A DNA stretch of 64,000 bases from Fimbriimonadaceae bacterium (GTDB lineage: Bacteria; Armatimonadota; Fimbriimonadia; Fimbriimonadales; Fimbriimonadaceae). Both the position numbers and the translations under genes were made by a program. The notes beneath the pieces were generated by a model, which made no database searches, was not told where the DNA came from, and was given only the letters and a program-made list of their open reading frames with translations. The stretch is from NCBI GenBank assembly GCA_019638795.1, contig JAHBTB010000004.1, positions 1 through 64,000 of the forward strand, given 5' to 3'. Shown in pieces: positions 9,040 to 16,365 of the stretch (position 1 is the stretch's first letter; each line of letters starts with the position of its first letter).

Positions 9040-9072
9040 GCCGCCGTATCTCCCGAGGGGAGGTGCGGCGGC
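9040..9072 (+). terminator. Hairpin after the PEP-CTERM gene
   Basis: GCCGCCG pairs with CGGCGGC and CTCCC with GGGAG around a tiny loop. The following sequence is only weakly T-rich, so termination is likely but not certain. A closely related hairpin lies at 9199-9233. Confidence 0.55.
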
Positions 9073-9198
9073 AATCTTGTGGCCCCCGTATAAATGCGGG
9101 TTTCTTGGTTCAGTCCTTGGCGTCAGGTCCATTTTGTCGGATGATGACGGGGCGGGTGTTTGCCCGGTGGAACTATCTTCCTTGCCCTAGTCCTCAGT

Positions 9199-9233
9199 GG
9201 CCGCCGCACCTCCCGGGAGGGGGATGCGGCGGC
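9199..9233 (-). terminator. Hairpin at the 3' end of the HPPD gene
   Basis: GGCCGCCGC pairs with GCGGCGGCC with one bulge; the apex contains CTCCC/GGGAG. It lies 24 bp past the stop of the minus-strand dioxygenase gene and shares stem and apex sequence with the hairpin at 9040-9072. Confidence 0.5.
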
Positions 9234-9256
9234 CCACTTCTATATCGAAGGCTCCT

Positions 9257-10345
9257 TCAGAGGGTGCCGCGCAGCGCTTGTTCGCGTTCGATAGACTCGA
9301 ACAGGGCCTTGAAGTTGCCCTTGCCAAAGCTCGTCGCGCCCTTGCGGTGGATGATCTCATAGAACAAGGTCGGTCGGTCCGTCACTGGCTTGGTGAAGAT
9401 CTGGAGGAGGTACCCCTCGTCGTCGCGGTCGACGAGGATTCCCAGTTGGGCAAGCTCTTCGATGTCTTCGTCGATTTTGCCGACCCGGTCGGGCAGCATG
9501 TCGTAGTAGGACCGCGGCACAGCGAGGAACTGGACACCCCGGGCCATAAGGCGCGAGACGGTGTGGACGATGTCGTCCGTCCTCATCGCGACGTGCTGGC
9601 AACCGGGCCCGCCAAAGAACTCCAGATACTCGTCGATCTGGCTTTTCCTTTTGCCCGGAGCGGGCTCGTTGATGGGAAACTTGACCCGGCCGTTGCCGTT
9701 CGACATCACTTTGCTCATAAGTGAGGTGTAGTCCGTCGAAATGTCCTTGTCGTCGAAGCTGATGAGGTTTTTGAACCCCAGGACGTCCTCGTACCACTTG
9801 ACCCAGGTGTTCATCTTGCCCAGCTCGACGTTGCCGACGCAGTGGTCGACTTCGATGAGGCCGATGGGGTCGCCCGGCTGGTCTTCGGCGCGAAAGCCCG
9901 GCAAGAAGGGGCCGGTGTAATGGTCGCGGTTGAGGAAGCTGTGCACGGTGTCGCCGTAGGTCTTGATCGCGGCGTGGCGGACGCGGCCGAAATCGTCTTC
10001 CAGGGTCTCGGGCTCGATGCTCACCTCCGCTCCGCGGGCGACCGCCGTTTTGAACGACCAGTCCACGTCATCGACTTCGAAGGCGATGTTCTGCACAAAG
10101 TCGCCGTGGCGGGCGATCTTCTCTGCCATCGGGTGGCCAGGCCGGAGGGGCGCGGAGAAGACCAACTTGAGGTCGTTCTGTCGGAGCATGTAATCGACCT
10201 GGTCGCGGTGTCCGGTCTCAAGGCCGCGGAACGCCTCGATGCTGAACCCGAAGGTGTGCTGGTAAAAGAAGGCCGACTGGCGGGCGTTGTTGACGAAATG
10301 CCGGATGTGGTCGACCTTTCGGATGGGGAAGTTATCGGTGCTCAT
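9257..10345 (-). CDS. hppD: 4-hydroxyphenylpyruvate dioxygenase
   Basis: A 362-residue two-domain VOC-fold dioxygenase, the usual length for bacterial HPPD. The iron ligands expected from the family are all present: His in EVDHCVGNVE, His in CQHVAMRTDD, and Glu in TLFYEIIHRKG near the C-terminus. QIFTKPVTDRPTLF is also diagnostic. It converts 4-hydroxyphenylpyruvate to homogentisate in tyrosine breakdown or plastoquinone/tocopherol-type routes; no other tyrosine-catabolism gene is next to it. I chose ATG 10345, where the protein begins MSTDNFPIRKVDHIRHF; 62 codons are open upstream but do not look like HPPD. A CATAAT hexamer lies near 10437 on the minus strand, so this gene has a normal leader. 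Confidence 0.93.
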   Translation of the reverse strand: MSTDNFPIRKVDHIRHFVNNARQSAFFYQHTFGFSIEAFRGLETGHRDQVDYMLRQNDLKLVFSAPLRPGHPMAEKIARHGDFVQNIAFEVDDVDWSFKTAVARGAEVSIEPETLEDDFGRVRHAAIKTYGDTVHSFLNRDHYTGPFLPGFRAEDQPGDPIGLIEVDHCVGNVELGKMNTWVKWYEDVLGFKNLISFDDKDISTDYTSLMSKVMSNGNGRVKFPINEPAPGKRKSQIDEYLEFFGGPGCQHVAMRTDDIVHTVSRLMARGVQFLAVPRSYYDMLPDRVGKIDEDIEELAQLGILVDRDDEGYLLQIFTKPVTDRPTLFYEIIHRKGATSFGKGNFKALFESIEREQALRGTL

Positions 10346-10544
10346 CGTTGTGTCCTGCTGTTGCACGCCCCAATTTCGTCCTCGCGGGCGAGGTTGAATA
10401 CGGTCGTTACGGGCAACGAAAAGCTCTCTTAAGATTATGACGTCGTCAAGGCCTGGTCTAGACTTGGTCCTTGCGCCACGGAAGCGGCGGGCAGGCTGGG
10501 TCCGTTGCAGACTCGGAGCCGTCTGACCCATAATCTCCGGGCAG

Positions 10545-10619
10545 GCCGATGTAGCTCAGTGGTAGAGCAGCTGTTTCGTAAACAGCAGGTCACCGGTTCG
10601 AATCCGGTCATCGGCTCCA
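10545..10619 (+). tRNA. tRNA-Thr (anticodon CGT)
   Basis: A full cloverleaf with encoded CCA: acceptor GCCGATG pairs with CATCGGC, the D-arm begins TAGCTCAG, the anticodon stem GCTGT/ACAGC holds loop TTCGTAA (anticodon CGT, reading ACG), and the T-loop is TTCGAAT. CATAAT at 10531-10536 is a possible -10. The last 25 bp recur at 13317-13341, marking this gene as an integration site. Confidence 0.96.
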
Positions 10620-10620
10620 G
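10596..10620 (+). repeat. 25-bp direct repeat, left attachment site (tRNA-Thr 3' end)
   Basis: This copy spans the T-loop, acceptor stem, CCA and one further base of tRNA-Thr. It is identical to 13317-13341, and the identity stops abruptly on the left side. Confidence 0.88.
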
Positions 10621-10632
10621 GAATTAGGTTCA

Positions 10633-10656
10633 AAAAGCTCCCAGCGGGGAGCTTTT
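10633..10656 (+). terminator. Intrinsic terminator of tRNA-Thr
   Basis: AAAAGCTCCC and GGGAGCTTTT form a perfect 10-bp stem around AGCG, ending in TTTTCTGT. Confidence 0.85.
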
Positions 10657-10851
10657 CTGTGTCTGGAGAGGGTGCGTGTAGAGAATCATGTAGAGTTTCA
10701 AGTCGTTCGACAAACCCAAGACTCATCAGCCCCCGGAGCCGAGTGTTCACCCTAGTGGTTGAGCCGAAGTAGCGCTCGAGAATCTGGTCACGAGAGAGCA
10801 CGTGGCTAAGGGCGAGGTCCCTGATCAGGGCGATGTCGCGCCTGGTCAGCT

Positions 10852-11195
10852 TCACAACCATCCCTCCAAGCTGTCATCGTCGGCGCGGTCTCTTTGATAG
10901 GAGCGGTCGGGCTTGCAGGCACGGTCACGCCGGTCGCTTTGAAAACCCGTGTCACGGGCAGCTTCCGAGGGCACGTACGGCGGAGTTAAGGTGTGGATTT
11001 GCCTGAGTAGCCGACGGGCGGCAGGCGACCTGTGCCCGACATCCTCGATGAGCGGCGCGTTGACCTCGATGTGGACCGGGCTCTGTCCTCGTCGCCAAAG
11101 AACGGCTTCTCCAACCGGCATTGAGGCCAGGTCGAACGCCCTTGGATCACCAGCTATATCGCGGTTCAGAAATCGCGTTACGACTGCCGTCAATG
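10852..11195 (-). pseudogene. C-terminal fragment of a conjugation (VirD4/TraG or HerA-like) ATPase
   Basis: The minus-strand frame reads TAVVTRFLNRDIAGDPRAFD, then LASMPVGEAVLWRRGQSPVHIEV and a charged tail ending GWL. The 'PVGEAVLW..G..PV.I.V' pattern resembles the last beta strands of type IV secretion coupling or HerA-like ATPases that precede replication-relaxation genes in integrative elements. Homology appears to begin near 11195; further upstream the same frame opposes RHS sequence. The Walker motifs are gone. The stop overlaps the start region of the next fragment. The family call rests on pattern memory and context, so it is tentative. Confidence 0.45.
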
Positions 11196-11858
11196 GTAAT
11201 GTGCTCTCCACTGTTGTATATTCTCCTGATGGCCTGAGAACACAACGGAGCATGTCAACGGCGATAGGCGCCGACTGGGTGAATTTCTCGCATGAGAGAT
11301 CCAATTACGATTTGAGAGGCAAACCTGTGACCCATGTTAATTTTGGTATGAAGGGTACGGTTGTGCAGAATGTACAGACAAATGTTAGTACATTCGACGC
11401 GGAGGGTAATGTCACTTCGCGGTTGGTGGATTCCAAGCCCGTGACTCTAACATATGGAGGTGAGGCGAAGATACTAACCGAATTTCATTACGGCCAGCAG
11501 CCTACGACCTTATCCTATGGATGGCGCCGGGAGGAAGGTGACCTCGATTTCGGGCGCTGTAGTGTCCACATTCCAGTATGACGTGTGTGGGCGACTGGCA
11601 ACGATCTCCGTTGGCCCGGGCTACACAACATACAGTTATGATGCTCGCGGAAAGCTTGCCTCCAAGGTTGGCGGCGCTCTCAGAACGACTCTGACATGCA
11701 ACGATCTTGGTGAGTCGCAGTTGACGATTGCGCCGGACGGAGCTCGGACGACCTATGTGTACAATGGTGATGGTCGTCGCGTAGCCCAGGCGCAACCAGG
11801 AGGCTCACTGACGACTTTAGTATACGTCGGTGATGACTTGATAGAGGAAATCAGCTGA
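11195..11858 (+). pseudogene. RHS/YD-repeat protein fragment, frameshifted
   Basis: YD-type repeats are readable in two frames: SPDGLRTQRSM and FDAEGNVTSRLV up to about 11510, then DGAGRKVTSISG, FQYDVCGRLATISV, YSYDARGKLASKV and YNGDGRRVAQA up to 11858. The switch occurs near TATGGATGG (11515-11523), where one inserted or deleted base would join TTLSY to DGAGRK. A second shift near 11855 returns to the first frame. No start codon or signal peptide belongs to it, so this is the decayed 3' part of a large RHS gene. Confidence 0.7.
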
Positions 11859-12859
11859 TGTCTACTGTGTCGTACTTGTACTCCGGACCTGGCCAGTTGG
11901 CCGGGCAAAACAGCGGTTCATCGACTTGGGCCGTGCAAGGCGACGGCGGCGGCTCGACAAGCCAGCTAGTGTCCCAAGGCGGCACGGTCACCGACACTTT
12001 CTCCTACACTGTCGCGGGCGATTTGCTTTCTCGGACGGGCACTACTGTCATCCCTTGGCAGTTTGGGGCGCAGGATGGGCTCTACACCCCTACTGACGAC
12101 GACGCTTTGCCGACGGGCCTGTACGCCGGAGTGCTGACTGACGGTGGAGACGGCTGGGATCCGGACGCCGGTTCGTACGCTGTGACCCCAGAGCAGCTAA
12201 ACGCGGCGATCGGGTTCATGTTCGGCGGGATCGTCGGTATTTTGCCGCGTAACAACTTTGTCGAGCGGTCACTTAATATAGATAAGTTGTCCGCATGCAT
12301 CGGCTGTTGCGGCCTAAAGATGTTAGCGGATACGCCTGGTGCGAAAACTGTATCCTGGCTAGCAGCACTTTTTGGCGGATCGGTCAAATGTGACTCTTAT
12401 GACGTCGACCTTGAACCATTGAAGCTCCAGACGCCTGCAAAAGTGTTGTGGAAGACTCTAAGTGAGAAGCTCAAAGTAAAGATTGGTGGCAGGTCATATA
12501 CGCCGGACGATCTTCCTGACGCATTCAAGGATGCAGCACTAGAAGAGCTACGGTCTAGGCTTGATCCAGAGATTCAAAAGAGTCTGGAAGAATACGACAA
12601 ATGGAACAAGGATGCAAAGAAGGTGCTCGGTGGGTGGGGTTGCATTGATCCTGGAGCGTGCATAAGTGGATGTGCCGTGGGGTTTCTTCTTCAGGAAGAG
12701 CAAAATAGGTCAATATATCCTTGGCAAACATGTGGCATCGGTACTGACTTACAGGGGTGCTATGAGTGCTGCGAGGAGAGAAGGATTGCAGGCAAAATGA
12801 GTGGAATTGGATTTAGCCGGTGCTATGTAGGCTGCAGAATGGCTGGTGAATCAGAATGA
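11858..12859 (+). CDS. RHS core end with Cys-rich C-terminal domain (possible polymorphic toxin tip or remnant)
   Basis: A 333-residue reading frame beginning with RHS-core sequence (SYLYSGPGQLAG, then QFGAQDGLYTPTDDDALPTGL, which resembles the terminal core motif but lacks the usual RYYDP). After about residue 80 the sequence changes to a unique domain containing at least a dozen Cys (ACIGCCGLKM, GCIDPGACISGC, QGCYECCEERR, SRCYVGC). RHS proteins carry variable C-terminal effector domains after the core, so a toxin tip is possible. Its ATG overlaps the previous frame's stop by one base (TGATG), and its stop overlaps the next gene (ATGA). It may be untranslated debris given the frameshifts upstream. 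Confidence 0.5.
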   Translation: MSTVSYLYSGPGQLAGQNSGSSTWAVQGDGGGSTSQLVSQGGTVTDTFSYTVAGDLLSRTGTTVIPWQFGAQDGLYTPTDDDALPTGLYAGVLTDGGDGWDPDAGSYAVTPEQLNAAIGFMFGGIVGILPRNNFVERSLNIDKLSACIGCCGLKMLADTPGAKTVSWLAALFGGSVKCDSYDVDLEPLKLQTPAKVLWKTLSEKLKVKIGGRSYTPDDLPDAFKDAALEELRSRLDPEIQKSLEEYDKWNKDAKKVLGGWGCIDPGACISGCAVGFLLQEEQNRSIYPWQTCGIGTDLQGCYECCEERRIAGKMSGIGFSRCYVGCRMAGESE

Positions 12860-13284
12860 GAAGAGGGCTATTGCATGTTGCGGCTTTCATCGTTCTTCTT
12901 CTTCTTCTTTTTCTTGTGCCGTCCGGCTGCCGGGGAAGACGGGACGCTTATCTTGACGAGGTCTTGCATAAGTGGAGTTTGGCCAACATTAGAGATGTTG
13001 ACTTACAGTTCCATCCAAAGCTAGAAATCGGCGCACCAGATTGTGTTGTGCTGAGGTCGCCTTATGACGCAGGAAAAGTATTAGAGAAATTTGAATCCTA
13101 TGCTCGCGATTTGGGAGAACTTAAGCCTAAGTGGCGGATGAAGAAACTCGATATCGGTTACCAAGAAGAATTTCAAGTGGCGCGAGATAAGGCCTTGGTA
13201 GTGCTAGTCGCTCCTGACAGAGACTTGGAAAATGGAGGAAAGCCAACCGGGATGACTGTGATAACCTTGTTTCAACTGAAATAG
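12856..13284 (+). CDS. Lipoprotein of unknown function, candidate partner of the RHS tail
   Basis: A 142-residue protein with an N-terminal hydrophobic segment ending in lipobox VPSGC (Cys about residue 25), then a small mixed alpha/beta domain with no recognised motif. The start overlaps the preceding stop by 4 bp, implying translational coupling. RHS effector genes are often followed by an immunity gene, and a membrane-anchored lipoprotein would suit an effector acting in the envelope; this is inference from position only. It shares the lower GC and codon use of the island. Confidence 0.6.
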   Translation: MRRGLLHVAAFIVLLLLLFLVPSGCRGRRDAYLDEVLHKWSLANIRDVDLQFHPKLEIGAPDCVVLRSPYDAGKVLEKFESYARDLGELKPKWRMKKLDIGYQEEFQVARDKALVVLVAPDRDLENGGKPTGMTVITLFQLK

Positions 13285-13316
13285 GGTGCCGGAGTTCGTG
13301 TTTTTAGGGGACCCAA

Positions 13317-13341
13317 GTTCGAATCCGGTCATCGGCTCCAG
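13317..13341 (+). repeat. 25-bp direct repeat, right attachment site
   Basis: Identical to the 3' end of tRNA-Thr at 10596-10620. No other part of a tRNA is present here; the bases just upstream do not match. Confidence 0.88.
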
Positions 13342-13378
13342 TGCGCCGCACTAGGCGCAGCGACCCGGCCACTGTTTC

Positions 13379-14542
13379 TCAATGAGCCCGACGGGTCGCG
13401 AGCATCTGGTGGTAGACCCCTTCGGTTTTTGCCGCCATCCTTGGCGAACTGAACTCGTCGACGACCAGGCCGTAGGCCTGACGCCCGGTCTCGGCACGGA
13501 GCTCCGGCTGGCGGAGCAATTCGGCCGTACGGTCGGCCATCGAGACCGCCTCGCCCGGTGCGACCAAATAGCCCGTGCCTTCGCGGACGACTTCGGGCAC
13601 GCCGCCGACATCGTTGGCGACCACGGGCACTCCGGCCGCCATCGCCTCGACCAAGGCGATTCCCATCGCCTCCTTCAGTGTCGGGAACACAAAAACGTCC
13701 AGCGCGGGCAAGAGGTCGCGCACGTCGGGCCGGTATCCAGCGAACAACACGTTGTCCTGCAGCCTGAGCGAGGCGGCCAAGTCTTCGTATTCGGCCCTCG
13801 ACGACCCGTCACCAAAGACCACGAAGACGGCGGAAGGGATGTCGTCGACGACCCGACGGGCGGCATGGAGGGCTTGGTCGATCCCCTTGAGCGGGGTCAG
13901 GCGTGCGGTCGTGCCAAAGGTGGGGACGCCGGGCTTCAGCCCGAGGGCGGCCCGGGCCGCGGCCCTCACCTCCGGGGTCGGCATCGGCCCGACCGGGATA
14001 CCGTTGTGCACCACCGACATCCGGGTCTCGCTGAGCCCTTGGGCGACAAGGTGCCGCCGGACTTCGCCGCTGACGGCGATAAGGTGGTCTGAGGCGACAA
14101 AGGACAGCTTTCCGCTCAGCCCATGGACAGTGGAGACGCTGGGCACCCGGGCCAGCTTGGCGGCCAGGCTACCGTTGGTCGCTGAGGTCGACAGGTGGCA
14201 ATGGACGATGTCAAACCGTTCCTGCCGAAACCACCGCGCCATCCGCACGATGGCGAAAGGGTCGACCTTAAGGCGGACGGGGAACTCCTGGACGGGATAG
14301 CCCAGGGCCCGGACATGGTCACCAAGGCCACGTCCCCTGAAGGTCGCGAACGAGACGCCATGCCCGCGCAAGCCCAGTTCATGGCAGAGCGTCATCATGC
14401 TCGCCACCGCGCCATAGGTGGCGTTGCGGGCGGAGCAGACCTGGACTACTTTCAGCGTGCCGTCGAACGAAGGCGTTCGCGCATGAGCTTCCAAAAGAGG
14501 ACCGGCGTGCTGGTGTCTCGTCGGACGTTGATCCTGCGCCAT
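13379..14542 (-). CDS. Glycosyltransferase family 4 (GT-B fold)
   Basis: A 387-residue GT4 enzyme. The N-terminal half binds the acceptor (KVVQVCSARNATYGAVAS, the glycine-containing first loop); the C-terminal half has PALDVFVFPTLKEAMGIAL followed by VEAMAAGVPVVANDVGG, the E-x7-E nucleotide-sugar motif. It probably adds a sugar to a surface polysaccharide or lipid carrier at the cytoplasmic face. It overlaps the upstream deacetylase gene by 91 bp if ATG 14542 is the start. The recognisable fold begins about 30 codons later, but no other ATG or GTG lies between, so 14542 is kept with reservation (a TTG within that stretch is possible). Confidence 0.88.
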   Translation of the reverse strand: MAQDQRPTRHQHAGPLLEAHARTPSFDGTLKVVQVCSARNATYGAVASMMTLCHELGLRGHGVSFATFRGRGLGDHVRALGYPVQEFPVRLKVDPFAIVRMARWFRQERFDIVHCHLSTSATNGSLAAKLARVPSVSTVHGLSGKLSFVASDHLIAVSGEVRRHLVAQGLSETRMSVVHNGIPVGPMPTPEVRAAARAALGLKPGVPTFGTTARLTPLKGIDQALHAARRVVDDIPSAVFVVFGDGSSRAEYEDLAASLRLQDNVLFAGYRPDVRDLLPALDVFVFPTLKEAMGIALVEAMAAGVPVVANDVGGVPEVVREGTGYLVAPGEAVSMADRTAELLRQPELRAETGRQAYGLVVDEFSSPRMAAKTEGVYHQMLATRRAH

Positions 14543-15228
14543 AGCATCCTGTCAGTCTGGCTGTCGTTCAGTCCTTTGGCCACCGTCGTGGCGCAGACGT
14601 ATCCGGCTTGCTCGGCCGCGTCCCGCACCCTACGGTCGACAGCACCGTAAGGATAGCAAAATGACCGGACCTCGTGTCCGACCAGTGCCTCTAGGGTCTC
14701 CCGGCATCGCGTCAGTTCTGACCGTAAGTCGTCGTCATTGAGATTTGGGAGCCGGGCATGGGTCACCGAGTGCCCCCCGATCTCCATCCCCGCCCGGTCG
14801 GCGGCGACGACCTCTGCGGCCGACATAAGCGGCTCACGCACGTCGCCGTTCCGGTTGTCCCAATCGTTGTGGCCGCCGAGCAGGCCGGACACGATGAACA
14901 GGGTGCCGGGCCAACCCTGGGCGGCAAGGACAGGGACGACATCTTGCGCCCAGTGGGCGTAGCCGTCGTCGAAGGTGAAGACGACCGGCTTGGCAGGCAG
15001 GCCGGGGCCGCCGTTGAACGCGGCCAACACCTGGGCGGTGCTGACCGCCGTGTGTCCTGTTTTGGCTAGCGCGGTGACATGGCGGCGGAACCGCGCCGGG
15101 TGGACGTAGTGGTTCGGGACGGTCGTCCCCGCCGGGAGGGGGGCGATCCGGTGATACATCAGGATGGGGACGCGAGGCATTTGGATGGCCGAAGCCGCTT
15201 CATACCTGGGTCCCGGGGCCCTTTTCAC
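14452..15228 (-). CDS. Polysaccharide deacetylase (CE4/NodB fold)
   Basis: A 258-residue deacetylase. The N-terminus has VPILMYHRIAP, then VVFTFDDGYAHW (catalytic Asp pair) and GGHSVTHARLPNL (metal-binding H-S-x-T-H). It removes N-acetyl groups from polysaccharides, probably cell-wall or capsule glycans, and forms a unit with the glycosyltransferase that overlaps its 3' end. Two starts are possible: GTG 15228 (used here) or ATG 15180, which begins directly at MPRVPILMYHR. There is no obvious secretion signal with either. The promoter must lie in the short divergent region shared with the L,D-transpeptidase. Confidence 0.88.
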   Translation of the reverse strand: MKRAPGPRYEAASAIQMPRVPILMYHRIAPLPAGTTVPNHYVHPARFRRHVTALAKTGHTAVSTAQVLAAFNGGPGLPAKPVVFTFDDGYAHWAQDVVPVLAAQGWPGTLFIVSGLLGGHNDWDNRNGDVREPLMSAAEVVAADRAGMEIGGHSVTHARLPNLNDDDLRSELTRCRETLEALVGHEVRSFCYPYGAVDRRVRDAAEQAGYVCATTVAKGLNDSQTDRMLWRRINVRRDTSTPVLFWKLMRERLRSTAR

Positions 15229-15251
15229 GAAAGGCCCGGCCCGTGCGTCTC

Positions 15252-15257
15252 CATAAT
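15252..15257 (+). promoter_or_regulatory. -10 hexamer CATAAT, leaderless L,D-transpeptidase
   Basis: CATAAT ends 8 nt before GTG 15266. An in-frame ATG at 15260 would start only 2 nt after the hexamer. Confidence 0.5.
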
Positions 15258-15265
15258 ATATGTCT

Positions 15266-16279
15266 GTGAAGCTCTTACAGGCTTGTTTAGTGTTTGGGGT
15301 CTGCGCGATTGGCGCGGTCGTTTGGGGACAAGAAACCGGTCAAGCACAGGATCCGGGCAAAACCCAAGACCCGGCCCAGTCGACGCCAGAGAAGCCGCTT
15401 ACGGAAAAGCCGAAAGTCGAGGTCACCCCTAAGCCGCTTGAAAAGTTTGAGGCGGTCACTTTCGCCGACAAAAAGGGCAAGGTCTATCTGGACCTCCACG
15501 AGGTCGCCAATTTCTTCAACCGTCCGCTTAGTTACGACGACGCGACGAAGTACACCACGATGGGCGGCGTCGAGGTCGACCGTTCCAAGCTGCGCCAACT
15601 GTACGACGGCACGTCACTCATCGACACCGCCGAGCTAGAGAAATACGGCATCGTCTACGCAGAGGGGGTGGACGGGGTCGCACGGGTGAGCGACGAGGCA
15701 GGCTCCTTACCGGTCGTCGTCCCGCCCAAGGCGGTCGAGGTGAGCGTCTCTCGGCAGACCTTGCGGGCCTGGCAGGGAAGCCGGCTGATCATGAAGACCA
15801 ACGTCAGCACGGGAAAACCCGGCCACGACTCACCACTTGGTAGTTTCAAGACGGGCGGCAAGTACGCGATGAAACTCTCGACGCTCTACAACAACGCGGA
15901 GATGCCGTTCGCGGTGCAGGTGGTCGGGGACATTTTTGTCCACGGGTACACCAGCGTCCCGCACAATCCGGCGTCCCACGGCTGCATCCGCATGCCGCTG
16001 AGGCCCGAGAACGCGGCCCGGTTCTTTTTCAATTGGGTGGACCAAGGCGTGTCGGTCCGGATCCTGAAGGATTGGACCGAAGCCGCCCAGGAGCTGATCA
16101 AGTTGGAGCCAGGCGGGGAAGAAGAACTGGCCACGCCCGGGCACGTCAAGAACGTCCGGTCGGGTTCGGCCTACGGCGTCCGCAAACCGAAGCCCGCCCC
16201 GGCGAAGCCCAAGCCCGCCGCGCCGGTTTACGGGCCGCCGATCCCCACGACGCGAGGCGGCGGAAAGACCGGCCGTTGA
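15266..16279 (+). CDS. L,D-transpeptidase (YkuD domain), exported
   Basis: A 337-residue exported protein. It opens with a signal peptide (KLLQACLVFGVCAIGAVVWG), then a Pro/Lys-rich linker, a small domain at residues ~55-140, and a YkuD catalytic domain at residues ~150-275. The catalytic signature is HGYTSVP...SHGCIRMPL, with the nucleophile Cys in SHGC. The C-terminus is Pro/Ala/Lys-rich and disordered, possibly wall-binding. Such enzymes make 3-3 cross-links in peptidoglycan or attach proteins to it. I chose GTG 15266, spaced from a -10 hexamer, over ATG 15260. Confidence 0.88.
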   Translation: MKLLQACLVFGVCAIGAVVWGQETGQAQDPGKTQDPAQSTPEKPLTEKPKVEVTPKPLEKFEAVTFADKKGKVYLDLHEVANFFNRPLSYDDATKYTTMGGVEVDRSKLRQLYDGTSLIDTAELEKYGIVYAEGVDGVARVSDEAGSLPVVVPPKAVEVSVSRQTLRAWQGSRLIMKTNVSTGKPGHDSPLGSFKTGGKYAMKLSTLYNNAEMPFAVQVVGDIFVHGYTSVPHNPASHGCIRMPLRPENAARFFFNWVDQGVSVRILKDWTEAAQELIKLEPGGEEELATPGHVKNVRSGSAYGVRKPKPAPAKPKPAAPVYGPPIPTTRGGGKTGR

Positions 16280-16352
16280 CGAACTAAGTTCCGGTCGGTC
16301 CTAATTTTTGCGATTCTGAAAACGCATGTTGCATGTTGGCCTGTATTAGGGC

Positions 16353-16358
16353 TAGGAT
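16353..16358 (+). promoter_or_regulatory. Promoter TTGCAT-18-TAGGAT, leaderless tricorn homologue
   Basis: TAGGAT ends 7 nt before ATG 16366; TTGCAT at 16329-16334 is an acceptable -35 at 18-bp spacing. No ribosome-binding site is present. Confidence 0.65.
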
Positions 16359-16365
16359 GCCTCAT

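Larger units (their letters stand above)
10556..10861 (-). pseudogene. Truncated replication-relaxation family protein
   Basis: The first ~55 residues (MVVKLTRRDIALIRDLALSHVLSRD...) form a winged-helix module like the N-terminus of replication-relaxation proteins, found on plasmids and integrative elements. The homologous part stops near 10700. The remaining frame reads antisense through the tRNA terminator and the tRNA itself, giving the well-known spurious RIRTGDLLFTKQL peptide, so the tail is not real protein. The usual family length is over 200 residues. The ATG overlaps the end of the preceding conjugation-ATPase fragment, an arrangement typical of mobile elements. I read this as an insertion boundary that cut the gene. 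Confidence 0.65.
10596..13341. mobile_element. Decayed integrative element in tRNA-Thr
   Basis: About 2.7 kb bracketed by a 25-bp direct repeat of the tRNA 3' end, the usual footprint of tyrosine-integrase insertion. Contents are fragments: conjugation ATPase C-terminus and replication-relaxation N-terminus on the minus strand, then RHS/YD-repeat pieces in shifting frames, an RHS tail and a lipoprotein on the plus strand. The plus-strand part is visibly poorer in GC than its surroundings and uses codons such as ATA, TTA and AGA rarely seen elsewhere in the window. No integrase remains. Confidence 0.8.

Noticed and set aside
10556..10695. C-terminal part of the minus-strand frame ending RIRTGDLLFTKQLLYH
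   Set aside because: It is translation of the antisense strand of tRNA-Thr, a common artefact in databases.
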